From a virus: 32,849 nt of DNA. This document shows, piece by piece, positions 8,951 to 16,817 of the stretch. The DNA lies in the IMG/VR virus record IMGVR_UViG_3300042883_000328, positions 1 to 32,849 of that record; one strand, given 5' to 3'. The notes under the pieces were generated by a model that made no database searches, was not told the origin of the DNA, and saw only the letters and a program-made list of their open reading frames with translations. Position numbers and translations under genes: made by a program. How positions within the stretch are numbered: the first letter of the stretch is position 1; the number at the start of each line of letters is the position of its first letter.

Positions 8951-11900
8951 ATGGCAAATTTTACAAGGAACTTTATAGCAGGAAGAATGAATAAGGTTGT
9001 TGATCAACGTCTTCTTCCTGAAGGTGAATATGTCGATGCTATGAATATCAGAATGGGTTCTACCGAAAATTCTGAAGTTGGTGTAATTGAAAATACAAAA
9101 GGCAATTTACCTCTTACATCATTGACATATATAGATGGTACGCCATTAAGTGCAACTGCAAGATGTATTGGTGCTATTGAAGATAGTGCAAATGAAACTA
9201 TATATTGGTTTGTTCACGATAATGATTTTGGTATTGGAGCTACAGGGAAACTTGATTTAATTGTTTCTTTTAATATATTTACAAACATATTAACGTATCA
9301 CGTTATTAGTATTAATGATGGAAGTAATTTAAATACAACTTTAAATTTTAATCCAAGTTATCTTATTACAGGAGTTAATATTATTAATGGATTATTATTT
9401 TTTACAGATGATTACAATGCTCCTAGATTTATAAATGTAGGCAGGAACTATCCTAATCCTATTAGCAATATAGACCAAATTAGTGCGGAATCTTTACTTG
9501 TTATTAAAAAACCACCTACAGAGTCTCCTACTATTCAACCTATTGTAACAAGTGGTCAAGAGAATTATTTAGATACAAGGTTTATTTGTTTTGCTTATAG
9601 GTATTTATATATTGATGGAGAATACAGTGCTACATCACAATGGTCTCAACCTGCATTTGTTCCTAATCCTTTTAGTTTTAGTACAGATAATTTTCTAAAT
9701 GAGGGGATGACTAATTTTTGCAATTCTGTTATAGTAACTTATAACTCAGGTGGTCCACTTGTAGTTGGTATGGATTTATTATTTAAACAATCCAATAATA
9801 ATATTATTAAAGTTATTGAGAAATTAAATAAAAAAAACTTAGGATTAGCCAATGATACAGATTATCAATATACATTTACAAATAGCAAAATTTTTACCAT
9901 ATTAGCTGAAAGTGAATTATTGAGATTGTATGACAATGTGCCTAGATATGCTAAAGCTCAAACAATTATGGGCAATAGATTAATGTATGGTAATTATGTA
10001 GAAGGTTACAATCTAGTTGATGAATTTGGATCTCCTATTAAATTTGAATATACAACCGAATTAGTTTCTCTTCCTATAGGTAATTCAGAGATTGTAGATT
10101 CAGTAATTTCAAGTAATTATAATATAGATGGAGCTGTTACTGTTGCAGATTCTGCAGTTACATTTGACTTATCGGGTCAAAATTTAGTAGCAGGTTCTGC
10201 TTTTAATATAGATATAACTATAGATCATTCTCAATTTACGGGAGATACACCATTTCCTGTTGAAGTTACAGACTCAATTGTTTTAAATTTTGGATTCTTT
10301 TTATCTACAACATATAATTCAGTATATGAATTAGCTACAAGTATAGAGTTTCAGAATGCAATAGGCACTGCTGCAAACATACAAACAGTACCTAATGCTT
10401 GTTTAGGAACAACATTTACTGATTCTGTAAACTGTTTACTTCCAAATAATTTAGACGCATATATAAAAGTTGCAAGTGGTATTAGTGCAGTTGGTCAACC
10501 TATTACAATTATAACAAGTCCGGGAAGCAATGTGATAGGGCTTCAGTTTATTGCAATGAAATATGTAGATAATGTTACTACTCCAACTCAAACTTTTTAT
10601 GAATATTATAGAGTATTATACTCAAATGCTACTTTTCAAGAAATAGCTACTCCACAAAGTTTGCATAGCAATCGTGATTATGAGATTGGTATAGTGTATA
10701 TGGATGAGTTTAATAGAGCAACAACTGCTTTAGTTAGTCCAAACAATACTGAACACGTTCCTTGTGGATTTTCAGCTAATAAAAATTCTATACAAGTAAC
10801 AATACCACCTACTCAATTACCTCCTGCTTGGGCAAAGAGATATAAGTTTGTTATCAAACCTGACGAAGAGAATTATGAGACAATTTATTGTAGCATATAT
10901 TTTCAAGACCCATTAACTAATGAGGCTTATTTATTGTTAGCAGGAGAGAATGCAAGAAAAGTTGAAAAAGGAGATAGACTTATTGTAAAAGCAGATTCAA
11001 ATGGAGCAACTGCAAGTTGTGTCTATACAACTGTTTTAGATAAAACTGTAGAATCATCAAATTTTATTGAAATACCAAGTGAGTTAGATCCTACTGTTTT
11101 TATACCAATTCCTGCAGGTGTTTATATGAAAGTTAATCCAAATAGTTTTACTATTGTTCAGGATGAACTAGCCCTTATTGCTCCGGGAAAAAGGCACGAA
11201 AGAGCTGCTGCTGCAGGTTTAATAGGTCCGGGAACATTTCCTATTTTATACTACCCAATGAATTATTATGATACAGTAACATCTGCTTGGGTAGATTATT
11301 CTGTACCTTCAGGAAGTAGAGTTATTTTAAGTATTAAGCAAAATCGTGGAGGAGTAGGATGTTCTTGTGAACAAAGATCAAGTACATTAGAGAAAACAAT
11401 AACAGTTTCTAACAATTATGACAATATGTATGATTGGTGGGTGGGAGATGATATTGAACAAATTTTAAAAGATTGCATAGTAACTGCAGCTTGTGGGGAG
11501 ACTGTTCCTGAAAATGAGTTTATTAATACAATTACAAATGTTGCAGGAGATATACCAACCGATCTTGTAACCAATTATTATAGATTTTATAGAAATACAT
11601 CGACTAATCAATTACAATTGATGATTACCGGAACAAGAAGTTGTACGGGTGTAGGATATCCAAATAATCGCTCTTCTGATGTTGATGCAAATATTACAGT
11701 ATTTCGTGCTGAAAACAATTTAATATTTGAAACAGAACCATCTGATGCTTTACCTGATGTGTTTTTTGAAAATGAAATGTCATTTGCTATTACAAATGGT
11801 AATCATATGGGTAATATCCAAAACCAAAATATAGGTACGGGTACACCTGCAATTGTTGACACTAAGTTTTTCAATTGTTTTGCATTTGGCAATGGAGCAG

Positions 11901-13384
11901 AAAGTTATAAGATTCGTGACTCAATTGTAGGAAGGTCTTTTAATTTTGGTAATAGAGTTACAAGTGTATCAGAACAAGATTACAAAGCAACTGACAGATT
12001 CTCAGACATTACTTATAGTGGTGTATATAATGCAGAGTCAAACATAAATAAGCTAAATGAATTTAATTTAGGATTATTAAACTACAAAAATTTAGAAACA
12101 TCGTTTGGAGATATATTTGTAATGGATGGAAGACAAACAGATGTTCTTGTTTTACAAGAAGATAAAATATCATATGTATTAACAGGTAAAAATTTATTAT
12201 CTGATTCTACAGGTGGTGGTGCAGTAACCTCAGTTCCTGAAGTATTAGGAACCCAAATTGCTCGTACTGAGAAATATGGAGTTAGTTTTAACCCTGAGAG
12301 TTATATTCAGTGGGGATACGACAGATTTTTTACAGATGTAAAGCGTGGTGTAGTTCTTCAATTAAGAGGCGATTCTGTTTCAAATGACCAATTAAAAGTC
12401 ATATCTGAAATGAATATGCGCACTTGGTTTAGAGATACTTTCAACAATTCATTTAGTACTCAAAAATTAGGTGGGTTTGATCCATATATGAATGAGTATG
12501 TTTTGTCAACCAATGACATACAATTACCATCCAACCCTCAGTGTATAAACTGTGGTATTTCTCAAGTATTTAATTTATCAACAGTAGCAGGAGAGGTAAA
12601 ACAAATGGTATACTGTGTTGATTTAGGTCCTACGATAGGATTAACTGACATTACATATGAAGTTATAGCTATATCAGTAGGAGGCGAATTTGAAATAATT
12701 GTTGATTATAATGGAACCATTGGTACTACAGGATTGGTAAATACTTCAGGCACGTTAACATTTAATAAAGACACTGTTTCAGTAGAAACTGCAACTATTA
12801 CAATAAATTACACAGGAGATATTACATTAAATGTTCTTGCTGATTGTTGTAATGCTGAGTCTTTAAACATAGTACAAATTGTTTTGACAAGTGATTATAA
12901 TTCAGGAGATACCATTCACACTCAATATAGATTTAATAGTGGAGCATTTGTTTCTCCATTGCAATCAAGTTTTGTAATTTTTGCTGACGGGACTACCAAT
13001 CCTCTTGTATCAAGATACAATGTAACTACAGATTTTGTTGGTACAGGAGGGTTCCCTCCTGCAGGAAGTACAATGAGTTTAATTTCAAATCAATTTGCAA
13101 CTGATACATTTGTATTTGATGCAGCTAATGACAAGTTTAAATACTTTGTTTCAGATACTTTATATGCAAATACTACTGTTGATATAAATACTTTACTAGG
13201 TTTAGCAACAACTGCAACACCTAACTTAGGTAGTGGTTCATATAATTATGCAGATTTTACTGTTCCAATTCTAGAAGATTATTTATATTTGATATGGGAT
13301 TTCAGAGAATCAGTTCCTGTTACACTTTGTTACTCAAATATAGATTTATTTGACGTTTGTTGTAACTGCGGAGTAGCACCTTAA
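8951..13384 (+). CDS. Tail hub / stabilization protein, P22 gp10-like, with C-terminal beta domains
   Basis: This 1477-residue tail protein probably forms the nozzle below the adaptor rings. The N-terminus (NFIAGRMNKVVDQRLLPEGE, then YVDAMNIRMGS) is the hallmark opening of the P22 gp10-like stabilization proteins of crAss-like phages. The body is beta-rich and Asn/Thr-rich, as expected for beta-propeller and beta-sandwich structure. Residues about 1110-1195 end the conserved body. Residues about 1197-1300 look like an Ig-like beta-sandwich (FEIIVDYNGTIGTTG, TLTFNKDTVSVETATITINY) and 1301-1465 like another beta domain, so adhesion domains seem to be appended. Paired cysteines occur (CSC, CINC, CCNC near the C-terminus). 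It follows the adaptor gene by one base and begins with an A-rich leader. Confidence 0.75.
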   Translation: MANFTRNFIAGRMNKVVDQRLLPEGEYVDAMNIRMGSTENSEVGVIENTKGNLPLTSLTYIDGTPLSATARCIGAIEDSANETIYWFVHDNDFGIGATGKLDLIVSFNIFTNILTYHVISINDGSNLNTTLNFNPSYLITGVNIINGLLFFTDDYNAPRFINVGRNYPNPISNIDQISAESLLVIKKPPTESPTIQPIVTSGQENYLDTRFICFAYRYLYIDGEYSATSQWSQPAFVPNPFSFSTDNFLNEGMTNFCNSVIVTYNSGGPLVVGMDLLFKQSNNNIIKVIEKLNKKNLGLANDTDYQYTFTNSKIFTILAESELLRLYDNVPRYAKAQTIMGNRLMYGNYVEGYNLVDEFGSPIKFEYTTELVSLPIGNSEIVDSVISSNYNIDGAVTVADSAVTFDLSGQNLVAGSAFNIDITIDHSQFTGDTPFPVEVTDSIVLNFGFFLSTTYNSVYELATSIEFQNAIGTAANIQTVPNACLGTTFTDSVNCLLPNNLDAYIKVASGISAVGQPITIITSPGSNVIGLQFIAMKYVDNVTTPTQTFYEYYRVLYSNATFQEIATPQSLHSNRDYEIGIVYMDEFNRATTALVSPNNTEHVPCGFSANKNSIQVTIPPTQLPPAWAKRYKFVIKPDEENYETIYCSIYFQDPLTNEAYLLLAGENARKVEKGDRLIVKADSNGATASCVYTTVLDKTVESSNFIEIPSELDPTVFIPIPAGVYMKVNPNSFTIVQDELALIAPGKRHERAAAAGLIGPGTFPILYYPMNYYDTVTSAWVDYSVPSGSRVILSIKQNRGGVGCSCEQRSSTLEKTITVSNNYDNMYDWWVGDDIEQILKDCIVTAACGETVPENEFINTITNVAGDIPTDLVTNYYRFYRNTSTNQLQLMITGTRSCTGVGYPNNRSSDVDANITVFRAENNLIFETEPSDALPDVFFENEMSFAITNGNHMGNIQNQNIGTGTPAIVDTKFFNCFAFGNGAESYKIRDSIVGRSFNFGNRVTSVSEQDYKATDRFSDITYSGVYNAESNINKLNEFNLGLLNYKNLETSFGDIFVMDGRQTDVLVLQEDKISYVLTGKNLLSDSTGGGAVTSVPEVLGTQIARTEKYGVSFNPESYIQWGYDRFFTDVKRGVVLQLRGDSVSNDQLKVISEMNMRTWFRDTFNNSFSTQKLGGFDPYMNEYVLSTNDIQLPSNPQCINCGISQVFNLSTVAGEVKQMVYCVDLGPTIGLTDITYEVIAISVGGEFEIIVDYNGTIGTTGLVNTSGTLTFNKDTVSVETATITINYTGDITLNVLADCCNAESLNIVQIVLTSDYNSGDTIHTQYRFNSGAFVSPLQSSFVIFADGTTNPLVSRYNVTTDFVGTGGFPPAGSTMSLISNQFATDTFVFDAANDKFKYFVSDTLYANTTVDINTLLGLATTATPNLGSGSYNYADFTVPILEDYLYLIWDFRESVPVTLCYSNIDLFDVCCNCGVAP

Positions 13385-13393
13385 AAAAAACAT

Positions 13394-14743
13394 ATGGCAA
13401 CAAGTTCATCATATTACATAAATGCACCCTCTCTTGGGTCAGCAACTGCTGTATTTACAGATAGTGCATTATTAATTTGTGCTACTGACGGATTCTATTC
13501 AGATGGCGTTATATCAAGAGAGCAGGTAAGTTGTGTCTTATTGCCACAACAAACTTGTCCATCTTGTGCTACACCTTGTGGTGTAAATATATCTGCAAGT
13601 GGTACTCAGGGTATATATTTATTAAATTTAGATACAGGAACTGCAGTAGGTGATGTTGGTGCAGTTATAGTTAGATTTGACCCTTTTAGTGTGCCTGATG
13701 GTATTAGAGGAACACTTGGAGCAAATGTGTATAACAAGTTAACATCATCTGTAGACGGGTTACACGAGAGTACAAATGCAGGATCGTTTACATATGTGGG
13801 ATCAACAGGTGGTGATTGTGGAATATCAGGAACAACTTACCCTGCATTAATTGAATATTTATATGATGGTACGGCATTTTATGCAACAGGCAATACTCAA
13901 AGTGTAACTGTTGCACCGGGTGATGTGTCTTTAGGAGCTTTTGCTCCCGGTAATTGTTTAATGGTTATACCAAAACTTACATCTTCTCCTTCAATAATTA
14001 ATTTTGAGATAGTTGGTCCTTGTTCAGGAACAGCGTGGGATATGTCAGTAGCTTGTCCTGTATTACTTACAGGGTTTAGTTCAAGTGTAATGGCTGCAAG
14101 TTCAGCAGCAGTATGTTTACTATCTGAAACAGTTACTTATTATAATGCATCATTACCAAACACTCCGGGTATTGTTGGGTTGTATGATTTTGTGTATTCA
14201 GATGCTTATGGGTCTACACAGTTACCTGCAGGATTTTATCTTGCAACAGGGTCAATAATAGGTGGTAATGATTGGTTTGAGGTAGATGCCGATGGAGTTG
14301 TAATTAGTTTAGGTACTTGTGTACCACCACCCCCTGTAACGTATAACTGTATCTCAGGCGTTTGTACTGATCCCGGTGATGGAACGGGCACATTTGCTAC
14401 ACTAGGTGCTTGTCAGGCTGCTTGTTTTCCTGTAACATATAATTGTGTCTCAGGTGTTTGCACTGATCCGGGTGACGGAACAGGTACATATGCCACATTG
14501 GGTGCGTGTCAAGCTGCGTGTCCTGCTGCAACTAATGTTATTATGGAAGTTTGGAATAATGTTGGAGGAATTTGTCAATATCAAGTAGGTATGGATTTTG
14601 TAGTTGTACCGGGTAATACGCCTGCTTTTGGTCAGTATTATGCTTCAGGTATTCCTGATGTTTTTTATGTACCAACAGGATATACAAGTACATCATCATC
14701 TACTCCTTTTACTTTTGTTGGTGGTTCTATAGGATGTCCATAA
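13394..14743 (+). CDS. Tail protein with duplicated cysteine-rich repeat
   Basis: This is a 449-residue tail-associated protein of unknown exact role. It is rich in Ser, Thr, Gly, Ala and Cys, with little charge, and predicted almost all beta, like surface-exposed phage tail or fibre proteins. Residues 1-310 contain several CxxC-type pairs (CPSCATPC). Residues 316-379 are two tandem 32-residue repeats, each with four Cys and the core GVCTDPGDGTGT, introduced by a short Pro linker (VPPPPVT). A final beta domain of about 65 residues ends in Cys-Pro. It sits between the hub and another tail gene. Host-surface contact is a reasonable inference; nothing enzymatic is visible. Confidence 0.65.
   Translation: MATSSSYYINAPSLGSATAVFTDSALLICATDGFYSDGVISREQVSCVLLPQQTCPSCATPCGVNISASGTQGIYLLNLDTGTAVGDVGAVIVRFDPFSVPDGIRGTLGANVYNKLTSSVDGLHESTNAGSFTYVGSTGGDCGISGTTYPALIEYLYDGTAFYATGNTQSVTVAPGDVSLGAFAPGNCLMVIPKLTSSPSIINFEIVGPCSGTAWDMSVACPVLLTGFSSSVMAASSAAVCLLSETVTYYNASLPNTPGIVGLYDFVYSDAYGSTQLPAGFYLATGSIIGGNDWFEVDADGVVISLGTCVPPPPVTYNCISGVCTDPGDGTGTFATLGACQAACFPVTYNCVSGVCTDPGDGTGTYATLGACQAACPAATNVIMEVWNNVGGICQYQVGMDFVVVPGNTPAFGQYYASGIPDVFYVPTGYTSTSSSTPFTFVGGSIGCP
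14339..14530 (+). repeat. Tandem 96-bp repeat encoding a 4-Cys module (2 copies)
   Basis: Two in-frame copies (14339-14434 and 14435-14530), 32 codons each. The protein copies differ at a few residues only (Ile/Val, Phe/Tyr and the last three), while many third codon positions differ, so the protein pattern is kept by selection. Each copy reads YNC-x2-GVC-TDPGDGTGT-x-ATLGAC-x2-AC. Confidence 0.9.
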
Positions 14744-14771
14744 TAATAGAATAATAATAAAATAAAAAAAA

Positions 14772-15557
14772 ATGGCAAATTATACATTGACATATAGCGA
14801 TATGGTTTCAGGATGGGTATCTTTTTACTCATACTACCCTGATTGGATGATTGGGATGAATAATTATTTCTATACTTTTAAAGGAGGCAACCTATATAGG
14901 CACAATGTAAATGCTTCTAGGAATACATTTTATGGACAATTTAGTCCTACTACATTACAAAGTGTATTGAATACAGCTCCTTTGGAGAATAAATTATTTA
15001 AAACCATTAATCTTCAAGGAGATGCAAGTTGGTCCGCAGCGTTAGAAACAGACCTGCAATATTCAGGATTTATTCAAGCTTCTTGGTTTGAGAAAAAAGA
15101 AGCCTCTTATTTTGCATTTATAAGAAACAATTCACTAGGTGAACTTGCTCTTAGAAGTGTAAATGGTATAGGAAGAAGTTATCAAGTTACAGGAAGTGGG
15201 TCAGCAGTAATTGTTAAATTTTCAGTTTCTCCATTAATTGCTATAGGAAGTATAATAAGTGTGGGAGATATATTATATTTTTCACTGCCTCCTTATACTG
15301 TTCCTGTTTTAGCAGGAAAAGTTACAGCTATTACGGTTGACTTTCCAAATGGTATAAACCAATTAACTATTGATACTACTATTCCGGGAACTACTCCAAT
15401 ACCTATACAGGATGCATTTTTCTTATATATAAAAAATTCAGTAGCTGAGTCTCACGGGGTGTTAGGACATTATTGTACATTTAGTATTGAGAACACATCT
15501 AGTGCTAAAATTGAGTTATTTGCAGTTCAGTCAGAAGTAATGAAAAGTTTTCCTTAA
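14772..15557 (+). CDS. Tail structural protein of unknown role
   Basis: This 261-residue product has the segments WVSFYSYYPDWMIGMNNYFY, then TFKGGNLYRHN and NTFYGQF. They resemble a segment found in tail-hub or collar proteins of crAss-like phages, in which a similar stretch belongs to the long hub protein itself. Residues about 145-225 form a beta-rich stretch (VSVGDILYF-like, LTIDTTIPG) that may be a small barrel. The rest is aromatic and beta-rich. A hub accessory or detached hub domain is the best guess. It lies 28 nt after the Cys-rich tail gene, behind an A-rich leader, and 12 nt before the GNAT-like gene. Confidence 0.6.
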   Translation: MANYTLTYSDMVSGWVSFYSYYPDWMIGMNNYFYTFKGGNLYRHNVNASRNTFYGQFSPTTLQSVLNTAPLENKLFKTINLQGDASWSAALETDLQYSGFIQASWFEKKEASYFAFIRNNSLGELALRSVNGIGRSYQVTGSGSAVIVKFSVSPLIAIGSIISVGDILYFSLPPYTVPVLAGKVTAITVDFPNGINQLTIDTTIPGTTPIPIQDAFFLYIKNSVAESHGVLGHYCTFSIENTSSAKIELFAVQSEVMKSFP

Positions 15558-15569
15558 ATTTGTGACAAT

Positions 15570-15980
15570 ATGGAGTTATATATACGAGAACTGAACGAAA
15601 ATGATTATGATGAGATTCTTGTAGGATGGTGGAAGCAGTGGGGATGGTTGCCTCCTGAAAGGGATTTTCTCCCTGATAATGGAAAAGGTGGTATTATAGT
15701 ATTTGACCAAGATGTTCCGGTTTGTGCAGGTTTTATGTACATAACCAATTCAAAAGTAGCTTGGGTAGATTGGATAATATCAAACAAGGAATATACAAAA
15801 AAACCACAAAGAAAGGATGCCATTAAGTTATTGGTATCAGCACTTACAAATATTTGTGAAAAAACAGGCAATAAATTTATATACGCATTAATTAAAAATG
15901 AAAGCCTTATAAATACCTATACGGAATTAGGGTATATAAAAGGAGATTCTTATACAACTGAAATGATAAAAACATTATAA
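15570..15980 (+). CDS. GNAT-fold protein in T7 gp13 position
   Basis: A 136-residue protein with the layout of a GNAT N-acetyltransferase: N-terminal strand IRELNENDYDEIL, central strands with VCAGFMYIT and VAWVDWIIS, helix KDAIKLLVSALTNICEKTG, strand FIYALI and the terminal motif NESLINTYTELGYIKGD, typical of the GNAT C-terminal Asn...Tyr...Gly-Phe/Tyr segment. The acetyl-CoA pyrophosphate loop, normally R/Q-x-x-G-x-G/A, reads KKPQRKDA (residues 77-84) and lacks both glycines, so catalysis is doubtful. In T7-like phages a GNAT-fold gene product (gp13) precedes the internal virion proteins gp14-gp16, and this gene occupies that same place. A virion assembly role is therefore as likely as acetylation. 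It ends one base before the next start. Confidence 0.68.
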   Translation: MELYIRELNENDYDEILVGWWKQWGWLPPERDFLPDNGKGGIIVFDQDVPVCAGFMYITNSKVAWVDWIISNKEYTKKPQRKDAIKLLVSALTNICEKTGNKFIYALIKNESLINTYTELGYIKGDSYTTEMIKTL

Positions 15981-15981
15981 T

Positions 15982-16803
15982 ATGGCAGCATTTACAACCA
16001 TTGCAGCAGGAATAGGGTTAGCAACAACTGCAGCTTCTACTACTATGTCATTTGTGCAAGCAGGTCAGCAAAAAAGAGCACAACGTCAAGCTGAAAGAGA
16101 TGCAGATCAAGCTATGCAAGAAGCAAGAAAAAAACTTGAAGTAAATTATTATGACAAGTTATCTATACAAAAAGAACCATATGAATTAGAAAGAGAGGCT
16201 CTTCTTTCTCAAGGTGCTCAAGCTATTCAAGCAGGTGTAGAAAGTGAAAGAGGTGCAGCAGCAACTGCAGGTCGTGTACAAATGGCTATGAATGAAGGAC
16301 AAGGAGGAATAAGGTCTGCAATGGGTCAAGAGTTAAGTAATCTTGAGAAATTAAGTGCTCAAGAAGATAGTAGACTTCGTGATGTAGGAACTCAATTAGA
16401 TTTGGAAGAGGTTGCAGGTGCTCAATTAGCAGCAGCAAATGCTCAAGAATTGGGTGCTCAAGCAATGCAACAGGGGATGCAAGGTGTTACAAGTTTGGGG
16501 CAACAATTAACTCAATATGCTCCACTTTATGAGAAATCACAATCAGCAAAAGAGTTTGGAAAATTGCAATCAGACTATGCTTCTGCTGCTCGAAACAATA
16601 GACTAGACCCTAGATATATGCAAAATGGAGTAGCTATGCCATTCCAACAAGCTGTTCAGTCAATGGGAGGTGGAACAGGAGTTGATTATGGGTTTAATGT
16701 ATCAGGAGTTGGAGCTATGGAGAATGATCCATTTAGAAGTTATATGACTCAACAAGATGTTAGGAATTTAAGAAGAATGAGACAAGCAGGATTTTCAAGG
16801 TAA
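15982..16803 (+). CDS. Internal virion protein, T7 gp14-like
   Basis: A 273-residue protein rich in Ala, Gln, Glu and Gly. Residues 1-30 form a hydrophobic Ala/Gly/Thr segment (ITIA-like opening FTTIAAGIGLATTAA), then a long charged helix rich in Ala, Gln, Arg and Glu. The middle contains LSSQGAQAIQAGVESERGAA-type small-residue helices, and the C-terminus is Gly/Met/Arg-rich. This is the look of T7 gp14 and its analogues, short ejection proteins that insert into the outer membrane at infection. Its place immediately after the GNAT-fold gene and before two larger proteins supports the role. Homology cannot be shown from sequence alone because these proteins diverge quickly. Confidence 0.6.
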   Translation: MAAFTTIAAGIGLATTAASTTMSFVQAGQQKRAQRQAERDADQAMQEARKKLEVNYYDKLSIQKEPYELEREALLSQGAQAIQAGVESERGAAATAGRVQMAMNEGQGGIRSAMGQELSNLEKLSAQEDSRLRDVGTQLDLEEVAGAQLAAANAQELGAQAMQQGMQGVTSLGQQLTQYAPLYEKSQSAKEFGKLQSDYASAARNNRLDPRYMQNGVAMPFQQAVQSMGGGTGVDYGFNVSGVGAMENDPFRSYMTQQDVRNLRRMRQAGFSR

Positions 16804-16817
16804 TTAAAAAATAATCA

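Noticed and set aside
15555-15562. TAAATTTG box 8 nt before the GNAT-like gene start
   Set aside because: Matches the -7 consensus but has no -33 element, partly overlaps the preceding stop region and would leave almost no leader; likely chance in AT-rich DNA.
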